Origin: Butyrivibrio sp. XPD2006
Lineage (GTDB): Bacteria > Bacillota > Clostridia > Lachnospirales > Lachnospiraceae
DNA: 64,000 nucleotides
Reading direction: 5' to 3'
Assembly (NCBI RefSeq): GCF_000420865.1
Contig: NZ_ATVT01000005.1
Span: 124,001 to 188,000 of the forward strand
The translations under genes and the position numbers were made by a program. A model generated the notes under the pieces. It was not told the DNA's origin. It ran no database searches and worked only from the letters and a program-made list of their open reading frames with translations. This document shows, one piece after another, positions 1 through 7,406 of the stretch (position 1 is the stretch's first letter; each line of letters starts with the position of its first letter).

Positions 1-86
1 CATAGAAAAAGGCACACGAGCTTGGTGGCTCCTGTCAGTCCGTGTATCGGAGATTCTTTTTCGATATAATTAAAGAGATTATTCAT
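1..86 (-). CDS. ecfT: ECF transporter T component (EcfT), N-terminal fragment
   Basis: Only the first 28 codons lie in the window; the gene continues past base 1. The peptide starts MNNLFNYIEKESPIHGL and runs on to GATKLVCLFL, which matches the amphipathic start and 'SPxHxLxxxTKL' opening of the transmembrane (T) subunit of energy-coupling-factor vitamin transporters. Its ATG overlaps the end of the preceding double ATPase gene by 8 bases, so the two are translationally coupled. The gene order S component, ATPase, T component on one strand is that of a dedicated ECF module. The call rests on a short peptide plus context, so it is likely but not certain. Confidence 0.72.
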   Translation of the reverse strand, partial: MNNLFNYIEKESPIHGLTGATKLVCLFL

Positions 87-1797
87 GTTTCCTTACGTTA
101 TCCCTCTCATAATAGATAAAGTTCTGCACAAAATCTGTGCTGTCATTTATTCCGCAGTGTCCTGCGAGATGATACAGGCTGGTCTCCTTGAGGCTGGCTC
201 TGTCTACAATATCTGTGTTTGTCAGAACCTCTGCACAGCTCATATCGGCAATTATCCTGCCATCTGAAAAGACAATACTCCTGTCCGCATATTCAAGCAT
301 GAGATGCATGTCGTGAGTGATCATGACTATTGTGATGCCTCTTTCGTTGAGGTCCTTCAAAAATTCCATTATTCTTGTGTAATTTCTGTAATCCTGACCT
401 GCTGTGGGCTCATCGAGGATCATCATATCGGGCTCAAGGACCAGGATGGAGCAGATGGTAACCCTCTTTTTCTGGCCATAGCTAAGAGCAGAAATAGGCC
501 AGTTACGCATCTTGTACAGACCACATATTTCCAGAGCTTTTTCGACACGCGTTTTGACTTCGTCCTCCGGAACTCCTCTTAGCCTGAGGCCCATGGCAAC
601 TTCATCGAATATCATGATGTTGGAGATCATCTGATTGGGGTTCTGCATGACGTATCCAACATGCTCGGCACGTTCCTTGATGGAAAGCGCTGTGAAGTCA
701 GATCCGCCAAACAGGATTTCTCCTGAATCCTGAGTCTCCATTCCGCAGATGACCTTGGAGAAGGTGGATTTGCCGGCGCCGTTTGTACCTACAATTGCGA
801 TCATTTCACCTTTGCCAATGCTGACTGAGATATCACTGAGGGTTTTCTGATGAGTCTTTTCATAGGTAAAAGACAAGTCCTTAACCTCCAGCAGCTTCTC
901 AAACGGATGGGCTTCCTTTGGCTTTTGGTTTGCGATAAAGAACTGCCTGACCTTTTCTTTGTGCTGCTCGGAGAGAGTCAGATATTCAAGGCTGGAAGGA
1001 TGGATTGTGGGATCGATATCAACTCCCGCATATTTAAGTGCAGTAAGATACAGGGGCTCCCTGACTCCGCATTCCGCAAGCCTTTTGGATGACAAAAGCT
1101 CATCGGGAGATGTGTCGGAGACAATTCGACCTTCATTCATAAGAACAATCCTGTCTACGGGTCTGTGAAGGACGTCTTCGATACGATGCTCAATGATAAT
1201 GACAGCGGCTCCGGTGCTCTTTTGCAGCTCGTCGATAAGCTCAATGGCCTGTTTGCCGGTCTTGGGATCAAGGTTGGCAAGCGGCTCATCGAAGAGAAAA
1301 AGGTCCACGTCGCTGACCATTACGCCACCTACGGACACACGCTGCTTCTGACCTCCGGAGAGTTCGGAAGGCGCATGGAGCAGCACAGAGTTCAGATTCA
1401 GGGTTTTAGCAACTTCATGTACCCGATTTTTCATTCGGTCCTGTGGAATGCAGTCGTTTTCAAGCGCAAAGGCAAGGTCTTCTGCGACAGTCATTCCTAC
1501 GAACTGTGCATCGCTGTCCTGAAGCACGGTACCCACAATGTGAGAGATGTCGAAAAGGGACATCTTTCTGGATTCTGTGCCGTTTATAAGAAGAGATCCG
1601 GTTATGGTTCCCTTATAGGAAAACGGGATAAGTCCGTTTATCAGGCTTGCCATGGTGGATTTGCCACAGCCTGAAGGGCCTGCAATCAGAATCTTTTCAC
1701 CCTTTTCAACCTTCAGATTAATATTATAGAGCGTAGGGTTGGCCTGCGCTCTATACTGAAATCCCAGTTCTTTAAATTCAATGATAGTCTTACTCAA
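79..1797 (-). CDS. ECF-type transporter ATP-binding protein with two fused ABC domains
   Basis: A 572-residue protein with two complete ABC ATPase domains in tandem, the YkoD-like form in which the usual A and A' subunits are fused. Domain 1 has Walker A GPSGCGKST (residues 40-48), signature LSGGQKQR (about 146) and Walker B DLFLFDEP; domain 2 has GTNGAGKST (about 340), signature LSYGQKKR and DMMILDEP. It would hydrolyse ATP to drive uptake through the T and S subunits encoded on either side. Its start codon overlaps the end of the S-component gene (1794-1797, ATGA), and its end overlaps the T-component start, so the three form one operon read leftward. The substrate is not shown by the sequence; a vitamin or thiamine/pyrimidine-type precursor is usual for this family. 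Confidence 0.9.
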   Translation of the reverse strand: MSKTIIEFKELGFQYRAQANPTLYNINLKVEKGEKILIAGPSGCGKSTMASLINGLIPFSYKGTITGSLLINGTESRKMSLFDISHIVGTVLQDSDAQFVGMTVAEDLAFALENDCIPQDRMKNRVHEVAKTLNLNSVLLHAPSELSGGQKQRVSVGGVMVSDVDLFLFDEPLANLDPKTGKQAIELIDELQKSTGAAVIIIEHRIEDVLHRPVDRIVLMNEGRIVSDTSPDELLSSKRLAECGVREPLYLTALKYAGVDIDPTIHPSSLEYLTLSEQHKEKVRQFFIANQKPKEAHPFEKLLEVKDLSFTYEKTHQKTLSDISVSIGKGEMIAIVGTNGAGKSTFSKVICGMETQDSGEILFGGSDFTALSIKERAEHVGYVMQNPNQMISNIMIFDEVAMGLRLRGVPEDEVKTRVEKALEICGLYKMRNWPISALSYGQKKRVTICSILVLEPDMMILDEPTAGQDYRNYTRIMEFLKDLNERGITIVMITHDMHLMLEYADRSIVFSDGRIIADMSCAEVLTNTDIVDRASLKETSLYHLAGHCGINDSTDFVQNFIYYERDNVRKHE

Positions 1798-2345
1798 TTT
1801 TCTTCCTTTAAGCTGCCCTTCTGAGGGATTGTCTTAGCGTATGCAAGGCAAACGATAGTGCCGATGATAGCTGTTGTGATGATATTGATGATTGCACCGG
1901 TGATACCCTGAAGGAATACCTTGTCGACTGGTTCCTGATACATAAGGATATCGAGGCATGGAGCTACGCCAACCCATGCAAGTAAATGGGAAATGGCCTG
2001 AGCAACGTTGAATGTGATGATTCCTTTTACGCTGAATTCGCCTTCGTCAATCTTGAGCTTGCTGCTGAAGATTCCCATGAGGCATCCGAATACTGCGGAA
2101 GCAATAACCCAGCTCCACCATATACCCCATCCGAAGCTGAAATCGATGAAGAAGTGTCCGATAAGGCCTGCAAGAGCTCCTGCGAAAGGTCCGAATACAG
2201 CGGCGATGAATGCCAAGAGGCCATACTGGATGGAAATGTTGGTGTTAGGAATAGGACTCGGGATGGCTACGAATCTTCCGAGAACAAAGAAAAGTGCAGC
2301 ACCAATACCGATTGCAACAATTGTTTTAACAGTGAATTTTCTCAT
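1794..2345 (-). CDS. ECF transporter S component, UPF0397 family
   Basis: A 183-residue membrane protein with about five or six hydrophobic segments. The start MRKFTVKTIVAIGIGAALFF followed by VLGRFVAIPSPIPNTNIS and a GLIGHFFIDF...WWSWV stretch is typical of the UPF0397 group of substrate-binding S components of ECF transporters. It would capture a small vitamin-like molecule in the membrane and hand it to the ATPase and T subunits encoded next to it. A strong Shine-Dalgarno (TAAGGAGGAAG) lies just before the ATG, and the gene end overlaps the ATPase start by 4 bases (ATGA). Substrate unknown; some members of the family have been linked to hydroxymethylpyrimidine/thiamine or cobalamin precursors, which cannot be decided here. 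Confidence 0.85.
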   Translation of the reverse strand: MRKFTVKTIVAIGIGAALFFVLGRFVAIPSPIPNTNISIQYGLLAFIAAVFGPFAGALAGLIGHFFIDFSFGWGIWWSWVIASAVFGCLMGIFSSKLKIDEGEFSVKGIITFNVAQAISHLLAWVGVAPCLDILMYQEPVDKVFLQGITGAIINIITTAIIGTIVCLAYAKTIPQKGSLKEEN

Positions 2346-2379
2346 ACATCTTCCTCCTTAACTATCACAATATAAACTC

Positions 2380-2426
2380 ATTATACATCAAAACATAGTT
2401 TACTTTGACAGGTTTTTTCGTATAAT
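2380..2426. promoter_or_regulatory. Divergent promoter region between the ECF operon and the MATE gene
   Basis: The 110-bp gap between the divergent genes holds a TATAAT box on each strand: minus strand at 2380-2385 (35 bases before the S-component ATG) and plus strand at 2421-2426 (30 bases before the MATE ATG). Neither has a good -35 box at 17 bp, so these are -10 matches with moderate support only. Confidence 0.45.
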
Positions 2427-2455
2427 AAGTTAGCAAGGAGTCTGACTTAAAAAAC

Positions 2456-3820
2456 ATGAAGAATAACAGTATTATTGAAGGACCCATTTGGAAGAACATG
2501 CTCTCGTATTTCTTTGCACTTCTTCTGGGGGCCTTTTTTCAACAGTTCTACAATACAATAGATGCAGTCATCGTATCCAGAGCGGTCAGCAGTGATGCTC
2601 TTGGAGCGGTAGGCGGCTCGGCAGCCATGATAGTAAATCTGTTTGTGGGTTTTTTCATGGGACTGTCCTCCGGAGCAGCGGTAGTTATATCCCAGTTTTA
2701 CGGAGCATCCAGAAGGGAAGAGGTGGAAAAGGCCGTACATACTGCCATTGCACTGGCTGTCGCTGGCGGCCTTCTGATAACCCTTATAGGCGTTTTTGCA
2801 TCGCCTTGGATAATCCGGACCATGAATACGCCGATAGAGCAGGAAGCGGCTTCTATTATCTATTTGCGCATATATTTCCTGGGGATGATACCAAACCTTG
2901 TTTACAACATGGGTGCCGGAATACTGAGGGCGGTGGGAGACTCCAGAAGACCTCTGATAATCCTTATAATAAGCAGTTTCTTTAATATCATCCTTGATCT
3001 TTTGTTTGTGATAGGACTTGGATTCGGTGAAAGAGGAGATGTATCCGGCGTAATGGGTGTAGCTGTGGCAACTATTATCAGTCAGCTCATCAGCGCTGTT
3101 ATGGTGGTGGTTATGCTTGCAAAGAGCAATGATTCCTACAGGCTGGATATCAGGAGAATCCGATTTGACTCTCCGCTCCTTGGCAGGATTGTCCGGATAG
3201 GTATTCCTGCCGGACTTCAGTCTACAATGTATACTCTTTCAAACATTCTTATACAGGCGGCCATTAATGGCTTCGGAAAAGACACTACATCTGCATGGGC
3301 TGCATATGGCAAGATTGACGTACTGTTCTGGATGACAATGAATTCGCTTGGAACAGCGGTTACTACCTTTGCGGGACAAAACTATGGCGTGGGAAGGTAT
3401 GACAGGGTGAGAAGATCTGCAAGAGAAGGCGCACTTATTGCGCTGGTTCTTACGATACCACTGAGCACTTTTCTGTGCATATTCGGAGAATTCATTCTGA
3501 GGATATTTGTTAAGAATGAAGAGGTTATCAGGATCGGATATCAGATGATAAGATTCCTGGCTCCCTTCTACGTGATATATATAGGAGTGGAGATATTCTC
3601 CGGTGTACTCAGGGGGATGGGAGATGCTCTTTTCCCGATGATAATTACAATGAGCGGAGTATGCGTTCTGAGGGTTATCTGGATCCTGTTCGTGTTCCCT
3701 CTCAATAAGACGCTGGAAATGGTGGAATTTAGTTATCCCATGACGTGGGCGGTGACATCGCTGCTGTATCTGGGGTATTACAATATTTTTATTCGGAAGA
3801 AAAATATATTAACTAAGTAA
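2456..3820 (+). CDS. MATE family efflux transporter
   Basis: A 454-residue protein with about twelve hydrophobic segments arranged as two similar halves, as in multidrug and toxic compound extrusion (MATE) pumps, which use a Na+ or H+ gradient to export cationic drugs or metabolites. The N-terminal half reads GPIWKNMLSYFFALLLGAFF, then QQFYNTIDAVIVSRAVSSDA and LGAVGGSAAM, matching the conserved first helices; the second half has IGIPAGLQSTMYTLSN and TFAGQNYGVGRYDR. Length is normal for the family. It is a single gene: divergent from the ECF operon and followed by a hairpin terminator at 3824. The substrate cannot be read from the sequence. Confidence 0.9.
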   Translation: MKNNSIIEGPIWKNMLSYFFALLLGAFFQQFYNTIDAVIVSRAVSSDALGAVGGSAAMIVNLFVGFFMGLSSGAAVVISQFYGASRREEVEKAVHTAIALAVAGGLLITLIGVFASPWIIRTMNTPIEQEAASIIYLRIYFLGMIPNLVYNMGAGILRAVGDSRRPLIILIISSFFNIILDLLFVIGLGFGERGDVSGVMGVAVATIISQLISAVMVVVMLAKSNDSYRLDIRRIRFDSPLLGRIVRIGIPAGLQSTMYTLSNILIQAAINGFGKDTTSAWAAYGKIDVLFWMTMNSLGTAVTTFAGQNYGVGRYDRVRRSAREGALIALVLTIPLSTFLCIFGEFILRIFVKNEEVIRIGYQMIRFLAPFYVIYIGVEIFSGVLRGMGDALFPMIITMSGVCVLRVIWILFVFPLNKTLEMVEFSYPMTWAVTSLLYLGYYNIFIRKKNILTK

Positions 3821-3823
3821 GGA

Positions 3824-3864
3824 CAAGGGATGCTACGCGCAAGCGCGGCATCCCTTGACTTTTA
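3824..3864 (+). terminator. Hairpin terminator after the MATE gene
   Basis: Ten-base arms CAAGGGATGC (3824-3833) and GCATCCCTTG (3848-3857) pair perfectly, with further CGCGC/GCGCG pairing inside, followed by ACTTTTAT. The T tract is short. The shape (outer CAAGG...CCTTG, inner GCGC...GCGC) resembles the tip of the long hairpin at 45950-46080. Confidence 0.7.
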
Positions 3865-3877
3865 TACCCTTTATCAC

Positions 3878-6607
3878 TTAATTCCCTGCAGCTACATTTT
3901 CCGGAACCTGATCAACCACTGTTTCCTGAGCCGGTTGTTCAGGCTGAGCGCCTTCTCCTGCGGCTGCAGCAGCTGCGGCCGCTGCGTCTTGGAGAAGCTG
4001 CCATTCTCCGGCTATAATTCCTTCAATTCCTTCCTGTTGCATATATTCAGGAGTATGACGGCACTGCTTCAGCACCATTACTGTTTCACCGTTTTCATTG
4101 ACGGTGGTGGTATACGCTGAATTCTCCGGTGTGTAATTTACGAATCCGGACTGAAGAGCAGCGGGTACTTCAGGTGTGAGTTCAAATACACCCTGGGCCT
4201 TGAAAGGACATGTGTCACATGCCGGGAGCCCGTCCAGAGCACATATCTGACCGCCGTAATGTACATCACAGCTTTCTGTCGGAACTGTTCCCTCCTCAAA
4301 GTATTCTGAGATAAGAGTACCGTCGCAAAGTCCTGCTATCGGCTGCTTGCCGCTTCTTGCACATACTGTTGCAGATACGATTCCGCTTGGAGTAGTGAAG
4401 GATGAGTAAGGAAGGTCTTTGTGAACCTGTTCCATAACCTTTCTCCACATGGTCTTGGCGAGGTTCTTCTCTGCTGAGACTGTCATCTTGGCGTTGTTGT
4501 CGTAACCTGCCCATGTTGTTGCTGTGTAGTAGTTGGTGTAACCTGCAAACCAAACATCGTTGTAATCTGAGGTTGTACCTGTCTTGCCGGCGATGGCAGT
4601 TGTACCGAAGTTAACTGATCCGCCTGTACCGCTTGTTACAACGTCCTGCATAGCACTGGTAAGAAGGAAAGCAGTTGTTTCCTTGAGTACACGCTTTGAT
4701 TCCGGTTCTGTGTTGTCCAGAATAACATTTCCGTCGTGATCTATGATCTTGGTATAGAGCTTGGGCTTGATATAAACGCCGCCGTTTGCGATGGATGCGT
4801 AAGCTGCATTGAGCTCGATGTTCTTAACACCCTTGGTAAGTCCGCCAAGCGCTGTTGATTGCTGGATATCGGAGAATACCTGGCCGTTGATCTCTTCTTT
4901 TTCAACAAGAGTCGTGAAACCGAAATTCTTGAGGTAGTCAAAACCGAGCTGAGGAGTGATGAGTGTAAGGGCCTCTACGGCAATTACGTTCATGGAATCT
5001 CTTATGGCTGTTCTGACTGTGTTAAGACCTCTGTATTCTGAGCCCCACCAGTTTCTTACAAGTGTTCCGTTTGTATAAGCAAAAGGAGCATCATTGAATA
5101 CCGTTGCAAGAGTAAGCCCTGCACTGTCGATTCCGGGAGCATAGGTTGAAAGAACCTTGTAGGTTGATCCCGGCTGACGGTAGGAGTCGGTAGCACGGTT
5201 GAGGGTACGGCTGGCAGTCTTTTGACCACGTCCGCCCACCATGGCTACGATATAACCTGTATTCTGCTCTTCGATAGTGATTGAAACCTGTGGCTGAGGA
5301 GTCAGGGTTATCTTTTCGCCGAGAACCTCATCGCCTGCGTTCATGACCACGGACTTGTATTCCTCAATAGCTGCTTCTGCAGACTCATGAGAGTCGTAGA
5401 TCATGTTAAAAGAGCTCTTTTGCTGCTTGAAATATGCCTGGAACATCTCACTGCTGTGATTGGTTACTGTTCCGTCTGCAGCCTTTACTGAAAGCTCATA
5501 GGCAAGCAGATACTTGGTACCTTCAGGATAATTGCTCTCGTCCTGGAATACTGAATCGCAGATTCTCTGGATATCAGGATCCTGAGTTGAATAAATCTTA
5601 AGACCGCCGCTGTAGAGCAGTGTGTAAGCCTGAGTCTCGTTATATCCCGCTGCTATAAGGTCAGCGATAACATCGTTGGTAAGAGCGTCAACAAAGTAGG
5701 AGTTGATAGTGGAATCACCGCCTGTCTCCTGGTTGACATTCTGTATCCTTGAATAGACATCATCAGCCATTGCCTTGTCATACTCAATCTGTGTTATGAA
5801 CTCGTGCTTGAGCATGTTGTTAAGAACTTTGGTACGACGCTCGGCGTTCTTATCAGGGTGAGTGATGGGGTTGAATCTGCTGGGATTCTGGGTGATGGCA
5901 GCGATAACCGCACACTCTGAAAGGTTAAGATCTGAGACCGGTTTGTTGAAGTATCTAAGGGAAGCAGCCTGTACGCCAAGTGTATTCTGGCCAAGGTTAA
6001 TGGTGTTCATGTAATTGAGAAGAATGTCTTCCTTGGACATCTGCTTCTCAAGCTGAACTGCCAGGTACTGCTCCTGGATCTTACGCTTAACGCTCTGAAG
6101 CTTGGTCTCGTTGGTCCATCCTGAGAACACGCTGTTCTTAAGAAGCTGCTGTGTAATGGTACTGGCACCCTGTGAAAAGTCACCGCCGGAGGTAATTCCG
6201 ACATAACCTGCACGGATGATACCCTGGATATCTATACCGTTGTGTTCATAGAACCTCTCATCCTCGATGGCAACGAAGGCTTTTGAAAGAAGATCCGGGA
6301 TCATATCTCCTGTGACAGGAATACGGTTTGAATCCGTCGATACGAGCTTCGCAATCTGATTGCCGTCAGTGTCATAAACGAAGGTGGAGAAACCCTTAGG
6401 TGTAACGTTAATGCTTGAAATGTCGGGAGCATTGTCCCTGATTCCGTTGAATACACCGATTCCTGCGCTTGTTCCGATGATTACTACACCAAGGATCAGC
6501 GCAAGCATAATATAGAATCCGAAAAGACTGAATTTCTTTCCCCATTTGTCGGTACCTGAATTCAGCGCTCGTGCCTGCTGAATGATACCTCTTTTTCCAT
6601 AATTCAT
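3878..6607 (-). CDS. Class A penicillin-binding protein (transglycosylase/transpeptidase)
   Basis: A 909-residue bifunctional peptidoglycan synthase. After a short basic cytoplasmic stretch there is one membrane anchor (about residues 25-50), then a GT51 glycosyltransferase domain with EDERFYEH (residues 115-122, the catalytic Glu region) and QGASTITQQLLKN, then a transpeptidase domain with Ser481 in the STYK motif, SMN at 538-540 and KTGT starting at Lys675. It polymerises lipid II and crosslinks stem peptides at the outer membrane face. The C-terminal part is cysteine-containing (CDVHYGG...CALDGLPACDTCPF) and ends in a run of about nine alanines and a Pro/Glu/Gln-rich tail, which is variable in this family. 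The gene stands alone with its own extended -10 promoter. Confidence 0.95.
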   Translation of the reverse strand: MNYGKRGIIQQARALNSGTDKWGKKFSLFGFYIMLALILGVVIIGTSAGIGVFNGIRDNAPDISSINVTPKGFSTFVYDTDGNQIAKLVSTDSNRIPVTGDMIPDLLSKAFVAIEDERFYEHNGIDIQGIIRAGYVGITSGGDFSQGASTITQQLLKNSVFSGWTNETKLQSVKRKIQEQYLAVQLEKQMSKEDILLNYMNTINLGQNTLGVQAASLRYFNKPVSDLNLSECAVIAAITQNPSRFNPITHPDKNAERRTKVLNNMLKHEFITQIEYDKAMADDVYSRIQNVNQETGGDSTINSYFVDALTNDVIADLIAAGYNETQAYTLLYSGGLKIYSTQDPDIQRICDSVFQDESNYPEGTKYLLAYELSVKAADGTVTNHSSEMFQAYFKQQKSSFNMIYDSHESAEAAIEEYKSVVMNAGDEVLGEKITLTPQPQVSITIEEQNTGYIVAMVGGRGQKTASRTLNRATDSYRQPGSTYKVLSTYAPGIDSAGLTLATVFNDAPFAYTNGTLVRNWWGSEYRGLNTVRTAIRDSMNVIAVEALTLITPQLGFDYLKNFGFTTLVEKEEINGQVFSDIQQSTALGGLTKGVKNIELNAAYASIANGGVYIKPKLYTKIIDHDGNVILDNTEPESKRVLKETTAFLLTSAMQDVVTSGTGGSVNFGTTAIAGKTGTTSDYNDVWFAGYTNYYTATTWAGYDNNAKMTVSAEKNLAKTMWRKVMEQVHKDLPYSSFTTPSGIVSATVCARSGKQPIAGLCDGTLISEYFEEGTVPTESCDVHYGGQICALDGLPACDTCPFKAQGVFELTPEVPAALQSGFVNYTPENSAYTTTVNENGETVMVLKQCRHTPEYMQQEGIEGIIAGEWQLLQDAAAAAAAAAGEGAQPEQPAQETVVDQVPENVAAGN

Positions 6608-6646
6608 ATTCTTTCCTCGCTGTTTTTAAAACTATTAAACCAATCT

Positions 6647-6674
6647 ATTATACCATAAGCTACGGATTGCGCAA
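6647..6674 (-). promoter_or_regulatory. Promoter for the penicillin-binding protein gene
   Basis: On the minus strand a TTGCGC box (6674-6669) and a TATAAT box (6652-6647) are 16 bp apart, and the -10 is preceded by TGG, giving the extended TGnTATAAT form. It lies about 40 bases before the ATG. Confidence 0.6.
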
Positions 6675-6676
6675 AA

Positions 6677-6713
6677 TTTTGGTCCCCTGACTCCGTCCCC
6701 AGGGACCCAAATA
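6677..6713. repeat. REP-like inverted repeat with GGGGACGGAGTCAGGGGACC core
   Basis: TTTGGTCCC and GGGACCCAAA arms enclose a core that on the minus strand reads GGGGACGGAGTCAGGGGACC. The GGGGACGG word recurs in the element at 32391-32427. Short palindromes built on GGGGACGG are dispersed through many clostridial genomes, which I recall rather than show. It sits between the divergent PBP and YigZ genes. Confidence 0.5.
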
Positions 6714-6728
6714 TGGTATACTCACTTT

Positions 6729-7358
6729 ATGAGCAGAGAATCATATAAGGTTATAACTAAAGATGGCACAGGTGAGATCGTTGAGAAGAAGTCCCGTTTC
6801 ATCGGTGCAGTATATAATGTGGAGAGCACAGAAGAAGCAGAGGCCAGGATTGCTGAGATTTCCAAGAAGTACTGGGATGCGAGGCACAATTGCTACGCTT
6901 ATGTAATAGGAGAAAACAGCGAGATATCAAAGTGCAGCGATAACGGAGAACCCTCGGGAACGGCAGGTAAGCCGATACTGGAAGTCATAAACGGAGCAGG
7001 TATTACCAATGCCCTGATAATCGTCACAAGATATTTCGGAGGAGTACTTCTCGGGACAGGAGGGCTTGTAAGAGCCTACACTCAGGCGGCACAGTCAGCT
7101 CTTGCGGATGCTGAGGTTGGTGAAAAGGTCTTTTCCCAGAAACTCACACTGACCGTTGGCTATAACATGATAAATAATGTCCAATACTATCTCGGGCAGA
7201 ACAATATAGCTATCGCCGATTCAAGATATGAAGCAGATGTAAGCTTCGATATCTGCGTAAAAGAGTCAGACCTTGAGACCATAAAAAACGGCCTTACACA
7301 GAAGTGCGAAGGCCAGATAACCATCACCGAAGGCGATAAGGGCTACTACATACTATAA
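6729..7358 (+). CDS. yigZ: YigZ/IMPACT family protein
   Basis: A 209-residue protein of the YigZ (UPF0029/IMPACT) family: an N-terminal Impact domain with KSRFIGAVYNVES, ARHNCYAYVIGE, SDNGEPSGTAGKPIL and VTRYFGGVLLGTGGLVRAYTQAA, and a C-terminal DUF1949-type ferredoxin-like domain from about residue 135. The eukaryotic relative inhibits the eIF2 kinase GCN2; the bacterial role is not settled, with suggested links to translation or stress. No Shine-Dalgarno precedes the ATG and a TATACT box ends only six bases before it, so the mRNA may be leaderless. A convergent terminator follows. Confidence 0.9.
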   Translation: MSRESYKVITKDGTGEIVEKKSRFIGAVYNVESTEEAEARIAEISKKYWDARHNCYAYVIGENSEISKCSDNGEPSGTAGKPILEVINGAGITNALIIVTRYFGGVLLGTGGLVRAYTQAAQSALADAEVGEKVFSQKLTLTVGYNMINNVQYYLGQNNIAIADSRYEADVSFDICVKESDLETIKNGLTQKCEGQITITEGDKGYYIL

Positions 7359-7362
7359 AAGA

Positions 7363-7397
7363 AAAAGCAAGAACCGAATGTTACGGTCCTTGCTTTT
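7363..7397. terminator. Bidirectional terminator between yigZ and typA
   Basis: AAAAGCAAGAACCG (7363-7376) and CGGTCCTTGCTTTT (7384-7397) pair with one mismatch around a 7-base loop. T-rich on one side and A-rich on the other, it serves both convergent genes. Confidence 0.85.
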
Positions 7398-7406
7398 ATT
7401 ATTTTA

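Noticed and set aside
2405..2426. TTGACA with TATAAT as a full MATE promoter
   Set aside because: The two boxes are only 10 bp apart, not 16-18, so they cannot act together; only the -10 box is kept as moderate evidence.
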